DNA of 64,000 nucleotides from Ochrobactrum sp. RH2CCR150. Lineage in GTDB: Bacteria > Pseudomonadota > Alphaproteobacteria > Rhizobiales > Rhizobiaceae. The notes under the pieces are model-generated. The model saw nothing but the letters and a program-made list of their open reading frames with translations. It did not search any database and was not told the origin of the DNA. Shown in pieces: positions 24,131-36,637 of this stretch. The stretch lies in contig JACGXE010000004.1 of NCBI GenBank assembly GCA_014138095.1, forward strand, positions 1 to 64,000, written 5' to 3'. Positions within the stretch are counted from its first letter, which is position 1; each line of letters opens with the position of its first letter. Position numbers and translations under genes: made by a program.

Positions 24131-26659
24131 ATGCGTAATTTGAGAGAAAATTTCCCCCATTCGAACGGAAATCGTACAGAGAACGCTTCGGACCCAAAGC
24201 CCCAGCGCAGCCCGTCGGATGCGCATAATCCGACAGATGACGGTGCCTGGAAAATCCACTTTTCTCTGGGCGAGAATGTCCGTTTCACCCGCACGCCGGA
24301 AGTGGAACTGATGCGTCGTCGCGGCGAAGATTTGCCGGACGTTAATGCACCACGTCCGCAAGTTCAGCCTGTCGCGGAAGCTTTGGAAGTTACCGCGGAG
24401 AAGGTGGCAGAAGTTCAGCCAATGGCGGTAGCCGCATTGCAGCAGAGCGTTTCGCTCGGCATGGTGCAGCCGCCAGTAGTTCCAGTACCCCCTGCCCTGC
24501 CGGTTATGCCGGTTGCAGTAGCCGCGCCTGCGGTTTATGTCGCTCCAGAGCCAGTGGTCGTGCAGACAGTTGTTGCACCGGTGGCAGAGGTTGCGACGTC
24601 TGCGCTTGCCTATATTTCCGACTTTGCCTTCTGGGAAGGTTGCGATGTTGAGGCAAGTCTTGCGCCGACGGTGCCGGTTATTGCTGCTGCGCCTGCTGCG
24701 CCCAAAAAACCTGCACCGACCGTTGAATCCATTCTGGCGCAGTTCCGCATTCGCGAATGGAACAGCCAGCCGGAAGAAACCCCAGTTGCAGCGGTAGCAC
24801 CGCAGCCAGTGGCAGAAGTTCCTGCTCCTCAGCCTGTTGTAGCGCCAGAACCTGTCGCCGCAGCGCCCGTAGCTCCAGTCATTGCTCTCGTGGCAAAGGC
24901 GAAGGCAATCGCTCCGAAGAAGGTAGAGGCTGCGCCCCAGATCGCTGAGGTTGCCGAAGCTTCAGGTGAAGCGACCGAAGACGATGTCGTGCTTGCCGTT
25001 GCAGAAGCCGAAGAGCACAGCATTGAAGAAGTCGTAGTACCCGCCCCCGCTGCAGCAGCGCCTGCTCCGGCAAAGGCTGCGCCGTCGATTGCTCTCTATC
25101 AGCCTCAGCCCCTCCCCCGTGCTGAAACTCCTGTAATCCAAGGCGAGTATGAATTCCCGCCGCGCGATCTGCTGCAGATGCCGCCTGCGCTGGATGGCAA
25201 TGTCATCACGCAGGAAATGCTGGAGCGCAGCGCAGGTCTGCTGGAAAGCGTGTTGGAAGATTTTGGCGTGCGCGGCGAAATCATCCATGTGCGTCCCGGT
25301 CCGGTCGTCACGCTCTATGAGTTCGAGCCTGCTCCAGGTGTTAAGTCCTCGCGCGTCATTGGCCTAGCCGACGATATCGCTCGCTCCATGTCAGCGCTCT
25401 CTGCTCGCGTTGCCGTTGTGCCGGGTCGTAATGTGATCGGTATCGAGCTGCCGAATGCCAATCGTGAGACTGTTTATCTGCGTGAGATGATCGACTCCCG
25501 CACTTTCGAAGCATCGAATTATCGCCTGCCGCTTTGCTTGGGCAAGGGCATCGGTGGCGAGCCGATCATTGCTGAACTGGCAAAGATGCCCCACCTGCTG
25601 GTGGCTGGCACCACTGGCTCCGGCAAGTCGGTTGCGATCAACACCATGATCCTGTCGCTGCTCTATCGGTTCAAGCCGGAAGAATGCCGCCTGATCATGG
25701 TCGATCCGAAGATGCTGGAACTGTCGATCTATGACGGCATTCCGCACCTGCTCACCCCGGTCGTGACCGACCCGAAAAAGGCTGTCGTTGCCCTGAAATG
25801 GGCCGTGCGCGAAATGGAAGAGCGCTATCGCAAGATGGCCCGCCTCGGTGTGCGGAATATCGAAGGTTTCAATGCCCGCGCGGCTTCCGCCAAGGGCAAG
25901 GGCGAAACCGTCATGTGCACCGTGCAGGCTGGCTTCGACAAGGAAACAGGTGAGCCAACCTATATTCAGGAAGAACTCGACCTGACGCCAATGCCATACA
26001 TCGTGGTCATCATCGACGAGATGGCCGACCTGATGATGGTTGCGGGCAAGGATATCGAAGGTGCCGTGCAGCGTCTGGCACAGATGGCCCGTGCGGCTGG
26101 TATTCACCTGATCATGGCAACCCAGCGTCCAAGCGTCGATGTTATTACCGGCACGATCAAGGCCAACTTCCCGACCCGCATTTCCTTCCAGGTCACGTCG
26201 AAGATCGACAGCCGCACCATTCTTGGTGAGATGGGTGCCGAACAGCTTCTCGGCCAGGGCGATATGCTGCATATGGCCGGTGGCGGACGTATCGTACGCG
26301 TCCATGGACCATTCGTCTCCGATGAAGAAGTGGAACAGGTCGTCAATCATCTGAAGGAACAGGGTCGCCCGGATTATCTGGCAACCGTGACGGAAGATGA
26401 AGACGCCGAAGAAGAAACCGCTGACGCCGCCGTCTTCGATGCGACGTCGATGGGTTCCGAAGACGGTGACGACGTCTACGATCAGGCGGTCAAGGTGGTA
26501 CTGCGCGACAAGAAGTGCTCCACCTCCTACATCCAGCGCCGTCTCGGCATTGGCTACAACCGCGCTGCCTCGCTCGTCGAGCGCATGGAAAAGGAAGGGC
26601 TTGTCGGTCCGGCGAACCATGTCGGCAAGCGTGAAATCCTGACCGGGAATCGCGACTGA
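24131..26659 (+). CDS. ftsK: DNA translocase FtsK/SpoIIIE, form without membrane domain
   Basis: An 842-residue DNA translocase. The usual N-terminal four membrane segments are missing: residues 1-70 are hydrophilic, followed by an Ala/Pro/Val-rich linker to about 340. The motor (about 345-760) has a Walker A GTTGSGKS at 493-500 and Walker [14 protein letters not shown]-terminal gamma winged helix follows ([31 protein letters not shown]), which reads polarity (KOPS-like) sequences in characterised FtsK proteins. It would pump DNA towards the dif site for chromosome dimer resolution, though how it reaches the septum without a membrane anchor is unclear. It may be a second paralogue of a full-length FtsK elsewhere. 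An intrinsic terminator follows. Confidence 0.92.
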   Translation: MRNLRENFPHSNGNRTENASDPKPQRSPSDAHNPTDDGAWKIHFSLGENVRFTRTPEVELMRRRGEDLPDVNAPRPQVQPVAEALEVTAEKVAEVQPMAVAALQQSVSLGMVQPPVVPVPPALPVMPVAVAAPAVYVAPEPVVVQTVVAPVAEVATSALAYISDFAFWEGCDVEASLAPTVPVIAAAPAAPKKPAPTVESILAQFRIREWNSQPEETPVAAVAPQPVAEVPAPQPVVAPEPVAAAPVAPVIALVAKAKAIAPKKVEAAPQIAEVAEASGEATEDDVVLAVAEAEEHSIEEVVVPAPAAAAPAPAKAAPSIALYQPQPLPRAETPVIQGEYEFPPRDLLQMPPALDGNVITQEMLERSAGLLESVLEDFGVRGEIIHVRPGPVVTLYEFEPAPGVKSSRVIGLADDIARSMSALSARVAVVPGRNVIGIELPNANRETVYLREMIDSRTFEASNYRLPLCLGKGIGGEPIIAELAKMPHLLVAGTTGSGKSVAINTMILSLLYRFKPEECRLIMVDPKMLELSIYDGIPHLLTPVVTDPKKAVVALKWAVREMEERYRKMARLGVRNIEGFNARAASAKGKGETVMCTVQAGFDKETGEPTYIQEELDLTPMPYIVVIIDEMADLMMVAGKDIEGAVQRLAQMARAAGIHLIMATQRPSVDVITGTIKANFPTRISFQVTSKIDSRTILGEMGAEQLLGQGDMLHMAGGGRIVRVHGPFVSDEEVEQVVNHLKEQGRPDYLATVTEDEDAEEETADAAVFDATSMGSEDGDDVYDQAVKVVLRDKKCSTSYIQRRLGIGYNRAASLVERMEKEGLVGPANHVGKREILTGNRD

Positions 26660-26684
26660 TTTAATCGATATAATTACTTAAAAG

Positions 26685-26715
26685 AGCCGAGCTGCGAATG
26701 CGACTCGGCTTTTTT
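26685..26715 (+). terminator. Intrinsic terminator of ftsK
   Basis: AGCCGAG (26685-26691) pairs with CTCGGCT (26704-26710) around a 12-base loop, followed by TTTTT. Confidence 0.88.
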
Positions 26716-26867
26716 GCGACCAATCTCAAGTGCTTGAGTGCTGTTGCAAGAATGTCCTTGTCAATATGTTAATTATGATTAATACTTTGGATATTCGTAC
26801 ATTCTTGATGACCGGCCGGGGTAGCCCCGGATGTTACTCTGTGCCAAAAAAACAGGGAGAATGGTTG

Positions 26868-27047
26868 ATGAAGAGCATTATCATCGGGCCTACCGACAAG
26901 GATCGTACAGTCACGCAGCAGATACTGCATCGCATTCATGAGCAAATGCCGCAGCCCTCGGAAGACAAGACACAGGTGTGCAATGTTTTGCGCCGTTCGA
27001 AGGGCGGCTATTCACATCGTCGGCACAAGGTTCACAAGCTAGCCTGA
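26868..27047 (+). CDS. 59-residue basic protein of unknown function
   Basis: A 59-residue frame beginning MKSIIIGPTDKDRTVTQQIL and ending in a strongly basic tail (RRSKGGYSHRRHKVHKLA). I do not recognise a family. It has one Cys and no signal or membrane segment; the basic tail could bind nucleic acid. AGGGAGA lies about 10 bases before the ATG. A perfect CCGGGG/CCCCGG hairpin at 26816-26830 stands in the 5' leader. The gene lies between the ftsK terminator and two large palindromes and is probably expressed alone. The frame is open upstream, but those codons do not look coding. Confidence 0.6.
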   Translation: MKSIIIGPTDKDRTVTQQILHRIHEQMPQPSEDKTQVCNVLRRSKGGYSHRRHKVHKLA

Positions 27048-27177
27048 TTTGCGACATGAATTGAATATGTCGGTTCGTTCTCAGCGCCACTCGCCATTCT
27101 CCGGCCTGCTGGCGCTGTTATTTTATCCAGCCCAAACTTTCTAAATTCGCATGACTGGTTTATGAGAGAGCATTGCT

Positions 27178-27252
27178 CTAGTGGTCTGCTTCCAACATTT
27201 GCATCCCTCGCTTCAAGCGCTGAGCAAATGTTGGAATCATAAAGACCACTAG
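27178..27252. repeat. Large imperfect palindrome, copy 1
   Basis: The outer arms CTAGTGGTCT (27178-27187) and AGACCACTAG (27243-27252) are exact reverse complements. The inner arms TTCCAACATTTGC (27190-27202) and GCAAATGTTGGAA (27224-27236) are also exact. A small CGCTT/AAGCG dyad sits in the centre. It would form a long hairpin in RNA or a cruciform in DNA. It may belong to a dispersed palindromic repeat family, which cannot be tested here. Confidence 0.7.
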
Positions 27253-27266
27253 CAAGTATATGTATC

Positions 27267-27342
27267 TAGTGGATTTTTCGAATTTGGCGTTTGAAACAGC
27301 ATATATGTCAGGCGGGATTCAAACGTCAAATTCAATCCACTA
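27267..27342. repeat. Large imperfect palindrome, copy 2
   Basis: Arms at 27267-27295 and 27318-27342 match as reverse complements (TAGTGGATT ... CGTTTGAA against TTCAAACG ... AATCCACTA) with one mismatch and a four-base bulge. It begins with the same TAGTGG as the palindrome 15 bases to its left, so the two probably belong together. The SURF1 start lies 26 bases to the right; the structure is in its leader. The 320 bases between the small gene and SURF1 hold no gene. Confidence 0.7.
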
Positions 27343-27367
27343 ACATCAATAAATTCAGGAATGTGCG

Positions 27368-28120
27368 ATGACCACCGAAGCCGACGGAAACGATGTGAAG
27401 AAGAAGTCCGGTTTGTTTCTCGGTTTCATGGCGGCGCTGGCCAGCCTGTTTTTTCTGGTTTTTATTGGCCTTGGTATTTGGCAGATCGAGCGCCTGCAAT
27501 GGAAGCTTGACCTGATCGCGCGTGTGGATGCTCGCGTTCACGCCGAACCCGTTGCGGCTCCGGGCAAGGATGACTGGGCCAATGTCAACCAGAAGGACGA
27601 CGAATATCGTCATGTCACCATCACCGGCACCTATCTGAACGATAAGGAAGTGCTGGTACATGCGCTGACCGAACGCGGCGCCGGTTACTGGGTTCTGACG
27701 CCGCTACGCACTGCAGATGGTTCGCTGACCTATATCAATCGCGGTTTTGTGCCGAGCAATAAGCGGGACCTGTCAACCCGTCCGGAAACCCAGATCGCTG
27801 GTGAAACCACCGTGACCGGTCTTCTGCGTATGCCTGAGCCGGATGGCTTTTTTCTGCGGCCCAACGATCCAGAAAAAAACAGCTGGAACTCTCGCGATGT
27901 CGCGGCTTTTGCCGCGAAGGAGAACCTTGGCACCGTCGCACCCTATTTCATCGATGCGGATGCCAAGTCCAATCCCGGTAATCAGCCCGTCGGTGGGCTG
28001 ACGGTCGTTTCCTTCCGCAACAGCCACCTGTCCTATGCAATCACCTGGTTTGCGCTCGCAGCCATGGTTGCCGGGGCTGCTGTGTTCGTATGGCGCTACG
28101 AGCGCAAGTCCAGATCTTAA
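27368..28120 (+). CDS. SURF1-family cytochrome oxidase assembly protein
   Basis: A 250-residue SURF1/Shy1-like protein, involved in heme insertion into or assembly of heme-copper oxidases. Two membrane segments frame it: about 17-38 with the hallmark [13 protein letters not shown] right after, and about 224-243 near the end with the [12 protein letters not shown] motif. The periplasmic middle has the family blocks [19 protein letters not shown] and YINRGFVP. No oxidase subunit genes are next to it, which is unusual; its partner must be encoded elsewhere. The last base pairs overlap the end of lpdV (convergent) by four bases. Confidence 0.88.
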   Translation: MTTEADGNDVKKKSGLFLGFMAALASLFFLVFIGLGIWQIERLQWKLDLIARVDARVHAEPVAAPGKDDWANVNQKDDEYRHVTITGTYLNDKEVLVHALTERGAGYWVLTPLRTADGSLTYINRGFVPSNKRDLSTRPETQIAGETTVTGLLRMPEPDGFFLRPNDPEKNSWNSRDVAAFAAKENLGTVAPYFIDADAKSNPGNQPVGGLTVVSFRNSHLSYAITWFALAAMVAGAAVFVWRYERKSRS

Positions 28121-29511
28121 ACGTGCAAGGCGTGGCCGAGCGCCTTCATGCTGGCCTCGGCAAAGCCCTCGCCCAAGGTCGGATGCGCGTGGATTGTTCC
28201 CGCAATATCCTCAAGGCGCGCGCCCATCTCAACGGCTTGTGCAAAGGCTGACGACAGTTCGGAAATACCAACACCAACCGCCTGAATGCCCAGAACGACA
28301 TGATTGTCCGCGCGGGCCACCACACGAATAAAGCCGTCTTCCCGTTCAACCGTCATGGCACGGCCATTGGCCTGAAATGGGAAAATGCCAATCTGCGTGT
28401 TATGGCCTGCCTTGCGTGCCTCGTCGGGCAGCAGTCCCACTGTCACAATTTCCGGGTCGGTGAAGCAGACCGCCGGAATGCAGCGCTTGTCCCAGGCCTG
28501 CTTGCCGCCTGCGATGATCTCGGCAACCATCTCACCCTGCGCCATGGCGCGATGCGCCAGCATCGGTTCTCCCGTGACATCGCCAATTGCATAGACACCA
28601 CGCATTGATGTGCGGCAGCGATCATCGATGCGGATGAAACGCCCATCCATATCGAGCCGGATTTCGCTCAATCCCCAACCATCGGTCTGCGGCTTGCGCC
28701 CGACTGTCACCAGCACCTTGTCGGCTTCGATGCGTTTGGTGTCGCCATCAGCCGCCAGCACTTCCAGTGCCTTGCCGTCTCCGGTTAGCCCCTTGGCCGA
28801 TGTGCTGGTTAGCACCTCGACGCCAAGCGCCTTCAGGCGCTCCATGACGGGCCGCGTCAGTTCGGAATCATATTGTGGCAGAATACGGTCGGTGGCTTCG
28901 ACCACAGTGACCTTGGAACCGAGTTTCGCATAGGCCGTGCCGATTTCGAGCCCGATATATCCACCGCCCACGACAGCCAGTTTCTCCGGTATGGTACCCA
29001 GCGATAAAGCTTCCGTGGACGAAATGATATTGCCGCCGAAGGGCAGCGCCTCGATTTCAACCGGCACGGAGCCGGTGGCGATCACGATGTTCTCCGCATG
29101 AATGGTCTGTCGGCCTGTATCTGTATCGACCAGCACGGTCTTGCCATCCATGAACCGCGCCTGCCCCTGAAACATGCGCACGCGCGACCGTTTCAACAGT
29201 CCGGCCACACCGCTGTTCAGTCGATTGACGATACCGTCTTTCCATTCAAGCGTGCGGGCAAAATCGATAGCAGGATTTTGCGCCGTGATGCCAAGCGCAC
29301 CTTTCGATGCAAAATGCGTCAGGCGATGGAATTCATCTGCTGCATGGATCAGCGCCTTGGACGGAATACAGCCGACATTGAGGCAGGTGCCGCCGAGACG
29401 CTTTCGCTCGACAAGTACCGTGTCGATGCCGAGCTGCCCTGCCCGGATGCCGCAGACATAGCCGCCGGGGCCGCCGCCGATGATCAGAAGTTTGCAGTTA
29501 ATCTCACTCAT
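28117..29511 (-). CDS. lpdV: Dihydrolipoyl dehydrogenase (E3) of the branched-chain keto-acid complex
   Basis: A 464-residue FAD disulfide oxidoreductase that reoxidises the lipoyl group of the E2 subunit with NAD+. The GGGPGG Rossmann motif lies at about 12-17 and the redox disulfide Cys43-Cys48 in [13 protein letters not shown]. The [11 protein letters not shown] motif for NAD lies in the middle, and the C-terminal His-Glu pair in HAHPTLGEG. It starts 4 bases after the bkdB stop; the ATG at 29511 gives the family N-terminus. Since it is last in the bkd operon, it is the dedicated E3 rather than the pyruvate-complex one. Confidence 0.93.
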   Translation of the reverse strand: MSEINCKLLIIGGGPGGYVCGIRAGQLGIDTVLVERKRLGGTCLNVGCIPSKALIHAADEFHRLTHFASKGALGITAQNPAIDFARTLEWKDGIVNRLNSGVAGLLKRSRVRMFQGQARFMDGKTVLVDTDTGRQTIHAENIVIATGSVPVEIEALPFGGNIISSTEALSLGTIPEKLAVVGGGYIGLEIGTAYAKLGSKVTVVEATDRILPQYDSELTRPVMERLKALGVEVLTSTSAKGLTGDGKALEVLAADGDTKRIEADKVLVTVGRKPQTDGWGLSEIRLDMDGRFIRIDDRCRTSMRGVYAIGDVTGEPMLAHRAMAQGEMVAEIIAGGKQAWDKRCIPAVCFTDPEIVTVGLLPDEARKAGHNTQIGIFPFQANGRAMTVEREDGFIRVVARADNHVVLGIQAVGVGISELSSAFAQAVEMGARLEDIAGTIHAHPTLGEGFAEASMKALGHALHV

Positions 29512-29515
29512 AAGT

Positions 29516-30823
29516 TCAGCCTTCCACAAAGATCATCGCAGGCGTTTCGATGAGGCTTTTCAGCTTCTGCACAAAGACAGCCGCGTCCCATCCGTCGATC
29601 ACCCGATGATCGAAGCTGCATGAAAGGTTCATCATCTTGCGTGGCACGAATTGGGTTCCGTCCCACATCGGGCGCACGGCAATCTTGTTGATGCCAACGA
29701 TCGCAACTTCCGGCCGATTGATGATCGGTGTCGTGGCTATCGCGCCAAGCGGTCCAAGCGACGTGATCGTGATGGTGGAACCGCTCAGTTCCTCGCGTTT
29801 TGCCGTACCGTTGCGGGCGGCATCCGTCACACGCGACAGCTCGGAAGCCGTCGCAAAGACGGTCATGCTCTCAGCGTGACGCACCACGGGGACGATCAAG
29901 CCGTTCGGTGTCTGCGTGGCAATGCCCACATGCACGCCGCCGAATTGACGGATGATATCAGCTTCATCGTCGAAATGGGCATTCAGCCCCGGCTGCTTTT
30001 TCACCGCCTTGACGATGGCGCGGATAACGAATGGCAGCAGCGTCAGGCGCGGACGCCCTTCCTTTTTCTCATTGTTGAGGCCGCTGCGCAGCTCTTCAAG
30101 CTGCGTGACGTCGACTTCCTCAACAATGGTGATATGCGGAATATGGCGTTTTGCTTCCGCCATGCGCTCGGCGATCTTGCGCCGAAGTCCTATCACCTTG
30201 ATCTCGTTAACGGATGTATCGGCAGCATATCCGGCCAACGCCGTTGCGCCGCCGCTTTCGGTCTCGAAGAACGCATCCAGATCTTCATGGGTGATACGCC
30301 CGGCAGGTCCGGTTCCGCGAACACGCCTGAGATCAACACCCGCATCACGCGCCCGCAGCCGAACCGATGGCGTGGCCAGAGGCTTTTCACCTTCCGCCCG
30401 CACGGGGCCAGCGCCCGCAAAAGCGCGAGCGGAAGCTTCACGCTCGGGTGCTGTCGGCTTTGGCGGAACAGGCGTCTGCAACAAGACCGGCACTTCCGGA
30501 GTCTGCGACTTTGGCGCTTCGGCCGCTATCGGAGTATGCGCAGGCTCTTCTGCCTTCACTTCCTCGCTCGCACCGGAAGCGCCTTCAATTTCAAGCCGCA
30601 CCAGTTCGGAACCGACAGCGATTTTTTCACCCACTTCGCCATTGATCGCGATGACTTTGCCCGCGCGCGACGACGGGATTTCCACCGTCGCCTTGTCGGT
30701 CATGACAGCGGCCAGAAGATCATCCTCGCGAATGATATCGCCAACCTTCACATGCCATTCGACAAGTTCGGCCTCGGCAACACCTTCACCGACATCGGGG
30801 AGTTTGATTGTAAAATGAGCCAT
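29516..30823 (-). CDS. bkdB: Branched-chain keto-acid dehydrogenase E2, lipoamide acyltransferase
   Basis: A 435-residue E2 core subunit. It has an N-terminal lipoyl domain with Lys44 in VMTDKATVE, an Ala/Pro-rich linker, and a peripheral subunit-binding domain with [26 protein letters not shown] (about 155-180). The catalytic domain to the end carries the active-site motif [11 protein letters not shown]. It transfers the branched acyl group from the E1 to CoA. The chain length is close to Pseudomonas BkdB (423). The ATG at 30823 is preceded by a GGGAGA sequence. It lies 11 bases after bkdA2. Confidence 0.92.
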   Translation of the reverse strand: MAHFTIKLPDVGEGVAEAELVEWHVKVGDIIREDDLLAAVMTDKATVEIPSSRAGKVIAINGEVGEKIAVGSELVRLEIEGASGASEEVKAEEPAHTPIAAEAPKSQTPEVPVLLQTPVPPKPTAPEREASARAFAGAGPVRAEGEKPLATPSVRLRARDAGVDLRRVRGTGPAGRITHEDLDAFFETESGGATALAGYAADTSVNEIKVIGLRRKIAERMAEAKRHIPHITIVEEVDVTQLEELRSGLNNEKKEGRPRLTLLPFVIRAIVKAVKKQPGLNAHFDDEADIIRQFGGVHVGIATQTPNGLIVPVVRHAESMTVFATASELSRVTDAARNGTAKREELSGSTITITSLGPLGAIATTPIINRPEVAIVGINKIAVRPMWDGTQFVPRKMMNLSCSFDHRVIDGWDAAVFVQKLKSLIETPAMIFVEG

Positions 30824-30834
30824 GTTGTCTCCCC

Positions 30835-31863
30835 TCACGCTTCCATGATTGACACGAGTGCGCGCCCGACACGATCAGGACCGGGGAAATAGGCCCATTC
30901 CTGCGCATGTGGATAAGGCGTGTCCCAACCCGTCACGCGAATGACTGGCGCTTCGAGGTGATAGAAGCAATCGCGCTGCACGAGCGCGGCAAGTTCCGCA
31001 CCATAGCCGCAGGTCAGCGTTGCTTCATGCACGATGACGCAACGGCCAGTCTTGCGCACCGAAGCCATGATGGTTTCGGTATCGAGCGGCAAAAGCGTGC
31101 GCAGATCGATAATCTCGGCATCGACACCGGTTTCTTCGGCTGCGGCCAGCGCGACATGCACCATGGTGCCATAGGCCAGAACCGTGACCGCGCTGCCTTC
31201 GCGGCGGATAGCGGCTTTGCCGAGCGGTACTGTGTAATAGCCTTCCGGCACTTCGCCCAGATCGTGCTTCTTCCACGATGTGACCGGCTTATCATGATGG
31301 CCGTCGAACGGGCCGTTATAAAGCCGCTTCGGCTCGAACATGATCACCGGATCGGGATCTTCAATCGCTGCAAGCAGCAGACCCTTGGCATCCGCAGGCG
31401 TAGACGGCATCACCGTTTTCAAGCCGGACACATGGGTGAAAAGCGCTTCCGGGCTTTGACTGTGCGTTTGCCCGCCATAGATGCCGCCGCCGGATGGCAT
31501 GCGGATCACGATGGGGCATGTGAACTCGCCCGCCGAGCGATAGCGCAGACGAGCAGCTTCGGAGACAATCTGGTCATATGCCGGATAGACATAATCAGCG
31601 AACTGCACTTCAATGCAGGGGCGCAAGCCGTAAGCGGCCATACCGATTGCCGTGCCGACAATACCAAGCTCGCTGATTGGCGCATCGAAGCAGCGCTCTT
31701 TGCCGTACTTCTTCTGCAAGCCGGCGGTGCACCGAAACACGCCACCGAAATAGCCGACATCCTCACCGAACACGACCACATTCTTATCGCGTTCCATGGC
31801 AATGTCGTGGGCGTTCTGGATCGCCTCAATCATTGTCATTCTGGGCATAGTCATCTTGGTCAT
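30835..31863 (-). CDS. bkdA2: Branched-chain keto-acid dehydrogenase E1 beta subunit
   Basis: A 342-residue transketolase-like E1 beta chain. Family features are FGEDVGYFGGVFRCTAGLQ near residues 32-50, FDAPISELGIVGTAIGMAAYG, and RMPSGGGIYGGQTHSQSPE in the middle. A C-terminal transketolase domain carries AYGTMVHVALAA and VHEATLTCGYGAE. With the alpha chain it decarboxylates 2-oxo acids of valine, leucine and isoleucine using thiamine diphosphate. The branched-chain assignment rests on the length, the GGG...HSQS block and the bkd-like gene order. It begins 3 bases after the E1 alpha stop. Confidence 0.92.
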   Translation of the reverse strand: MTKMTMPRMTMIEAIQNAHDIAMERDKNVVVFGEDVGYFGGVFRCTAGLQKKYGKERCFDAPISELGIVGTAIGMAAYGLRPCIEVQFADYVYPAYDQIVSEAARLRYRSAGEFTCPIVIRMPSGGGIYGGQTHSQSPEALFTHVSGLKTVMPSTPADAKGLLLAAIEDPDPVIMFEPKRLYNGPFDGHHDKPVTSWKKHDLGEVPEGYYTVPLGKAAIRREGSAVTVLAYGTMVHVALAAAEETGVDAEIIDLRTLLPLDTETIMASVRKTGRCVIVHEATLTCGYGAELAALVQRDCFYHLEAPVIRVTGWDTPYPHAQEWAYFPGPDRVGRALVSIMEA

Positions 31864-31866
31864 GGA

Positions 31867-33630
<1,764 letters not shown>

Positions 33631-33659
33631 AAAAAACCGCGCTTGAAACAAGCGCGGTT
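33631..33659 (-). terminator. Intrinsic terminator of the sugar ABC transporter operon
   Basis: AACCGCGCTT (33635-33644) and AAGCGCGGTT (33650-33659) form a perfect 10-bp stem with a GAAAC loop. On the minus strand the stem is followed by a run of T (complement of AAAAAA at 33631-33636), 25 bases after the ATPase gene. Confidence 0.9.
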
Positions 33660-33684
33660 CAATTTTGTCGAATTGTCGACTGGC

Positions 33685-34686
<1,002 letters not shown>

Positions 34687-34699
34687 AGTCAAAAATCCC

Positions 34700-35788
34700 T
34701 TACAGTTTTATCGGCTGGCCAAGACGCACGCTTTCGTCAGCGGCGAGGCAGATACGCAGCGATTGCAGCGCATCGTCCATATGGCGGTTGAGATCGATAT
34801 CCTCGCGAATGGCTTTCAGCATGTAAGCTTGTTCGCGTTCGCACAATTCCTGATGGCCCGGCTCGTCGGACATGGACAGATCTGTATCCGGCTTCAGGAA
34901 TTTCCCGTCAGCCCCGCGTTCAGCGCGATGGATGCGGATGGTCGAGGTTTTGGTGTGCGCGTCCACATCGTCGGACTTGGTGACAGCCTCGTTCATGACG
35001 ATGGAAACGCAGCCATTTGGTGAGATGACATCCTTCACGAAGAAGGCCGTTTCGGACATCATCGGGCCCCAACCGGCTTCGTACCAGCCAATCGTGCCGT
35101 CATCGAACAACACCTGCAAATGGCCGTAATTATACATATCCGGCTTGATTTCATTGGAAAGACGCAGGCCCATGCCGCGCACTTCCACCGGCTTGGCGTC
35201 GGTGATCTGGCACATCACATCCACATAATGCACACCGCAGTCGACAATCGGCGATGTGGTGTTCATCAGGTTCTTATGCGTCTCCCAGGTCGCGCCGCTG
35301 GACTGCTGATTGAGGTTCATACGGAAAACGTAAGGACCGCCAAGCTGGCGTGCTTCCGAGATCAGCCGCATCCAGGACGGATGATGGCGCAGGATATAGC
35401 CAATAACGAGCTTGCGCCCGTTGGCCCGCGCGCAATCAATGACGCGCCGCGCATCTTCCACGGTCGTTGCAAGCGGCTTTTCAACAAAAACATGCGCGCC
35501 CTGCTCCATCGCGGCCACGGCATAATCAGCATGGCTTTCCGAATAGGTGGCGATGCACGCCATATCCGGTTTCAGCTCGGCCAAGGCGTCGTGAAAGGAT
35601 GGATGAATTTCATAACCGGCGAGTTCATCCGGCACGGCAACCTTGGTCCGGTTGACCAGACCGACGACTTCAAAACCCGGATTGCGATGATAAGCCAGTG
35701 CATGACTGCGGCCCATATTGCCGAGACCTGCCGAGAGCACACGTATCGGGGCGATTGGGGCCGGGGCGCTTGTTGTATCTGAACTCAT
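34700..35788 (-). CDS. Gfo/Idh/MocA-family oxidoreductase
   Basis: A 362-residue NAD(P)-dependent dehydrogenase. The N-terminal Rossmann segment is [18 protein letters not shown] (about 17-34), and the [11 protein letters not shown] motif near residue 108 includes the typical EKP. The C-terminal alpha/beta domain carries [11 protein letters not shown]. Members oxidise sugars, inositols or sugar acids; the substrate is probably the sugar imported by the surrounding ABC transporter or a derivative of it, since the gene sits between permease and ATPase genes. Its ATG overlaps the permease stop (ATGA). Confidence 0.88.
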   Translation of the reverse strand: MSSDTTSAPAPIAPIRVLSAGLGNMGRSHALAYHRNPGFEVVGLVNRTKVAVPDELAGYEIHPSFHDALAELKPDMACIATYSESHADYAVAAMEQGAHVFVEKPLATTVEDARRVIDCARANGRKLVIGYILRHHPSWMRLISEARQLGGPYVFRMNLNQQSSGATWETHKNLMNTTSPIVDCGVHYVDVMCQITDAKPVEVRGMGLRLSNEIKPDMYNYGHLQVLFDDGTIGWYEAGWGPMMSETAFFVKDVISPNGCVSIVMNEAVTKSDDVDAHTKTSTIRIHRAERGADGKFLKPDTDLSMSDEPGHQELCEREQAYMLKAIREDIDLNRHMDDALQSLRICLAADESVRLGQPIKL

Positions 35789-36624
35789 TTGACAGCTCCG
35801 GCTGTGATGCCGCGGATCAGTTGCCGCGAGAAAATGACGTAGAGGACGAGGATCGGGAACATTGCCAGCGAAAGCGCCGACAGGACCGCATTCCAGTTGG
35901 TGACGAACTGGCCGATGAACAGCTGCGAACCCAGTGTCACCGTCTTGGTGGCTTCGCTCGGCGCGAGGATCAGCGGGAACCAGAGATCGTTCCAGATCGG
36001 GATCATGGTGAAGACGGCGACCGTTGCCATGGCGGGACGGATCAGCGGCAGCACCAGCTTGAAGAAGATCGCATATTCCGACATGCCGTCTATTCGCCCG
36101 GCATTTTTCAAATCGTCTGACACGGTTCGCATGAATTCGGACAGGATGAAGATCGCAAGCGGCAAGCCTTGAGCCGTATAGACGAGGATCAGCGACGTCA
36201 GACTATTGACCAGCCCCACCGCGACCATGCCCTGCAACAATGCAACCGTGCCAAGACGGATCGGGATCATGATGCCGATGGCCAGATAAAGCCCCATCAG
36301 CGTGTTGCCCTTGAAGCGGTATTCCGACAGGGCAAAGGCTGCCATGGCGCCAAACAGGATGACGAAGAAGATGCTCGCCACTGTAACGATGGCGCTGTTC
36401 TGGAAGTAGGTCAGGAACGAGCCCTGCTTCAGCACCGTTTCATAGCCGATGAGGCTGAAGCTCTCCGGTGTCGGGAACTGCAGCGGCGTGCGGAAAATCG
36501 CATTGCGGTCCTTGAAGGAATTGATCAGCGTCAGCGCCACCGGAAACACGGCGACAAGCATATAGATGATCAGTGCCGCATGAACGAATGTTGTGCGAAG
36601 GGGCGAAGTGCGTGCTTTCGACAT
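35785..36624 (-). CDS. Sugar ABC transporter permease (MalG/UgpE-type)
   Basis: A 279-residue inner-membrane permease with about six segments. The coupling loop around DDLKNAGRIDGMSEYAIFFKLVLPLIRPA (about 180-208) is the EAA motif of the carbohydrate class; LRTTFVHAALIIYMLVAVFPVALTLINSFK forms the first segment. The start at 36624 gives the normal short N-terminus; an open extension upstream of 23 codons overlaps the other permease's end and is Cys/Ser-rich. It pairs with the permease encoded upstream. Confidence 0.88.
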   Translation of the reverse strand: MSKARTSPLRTTFVHAALIIYMLVAVFPVALTLINSFKDRNAIFRTPLQFPTPESFSLIGYETVLKQGSFLTYFQNSAIVTVASIFFVILFGAMAAFALSEYRFKGNTLMGLYLAIGIMIPIRLGTVALLQGMVAVGLVNSLTSLILVYTAQGLPLAIFILSEFMRTVSDDLKNAGRIDGMSEYAIFFKLVLPLIRPAMATVAVFTMIPIWNDLWFPLILAPSEATKTVTLGSQLFIGQFVTNWNAVLSALSLAMFPILVLYVIFSRQLIRGITAGAVK

Positions 36625-36637
36625 GATTTCTCGCTCC

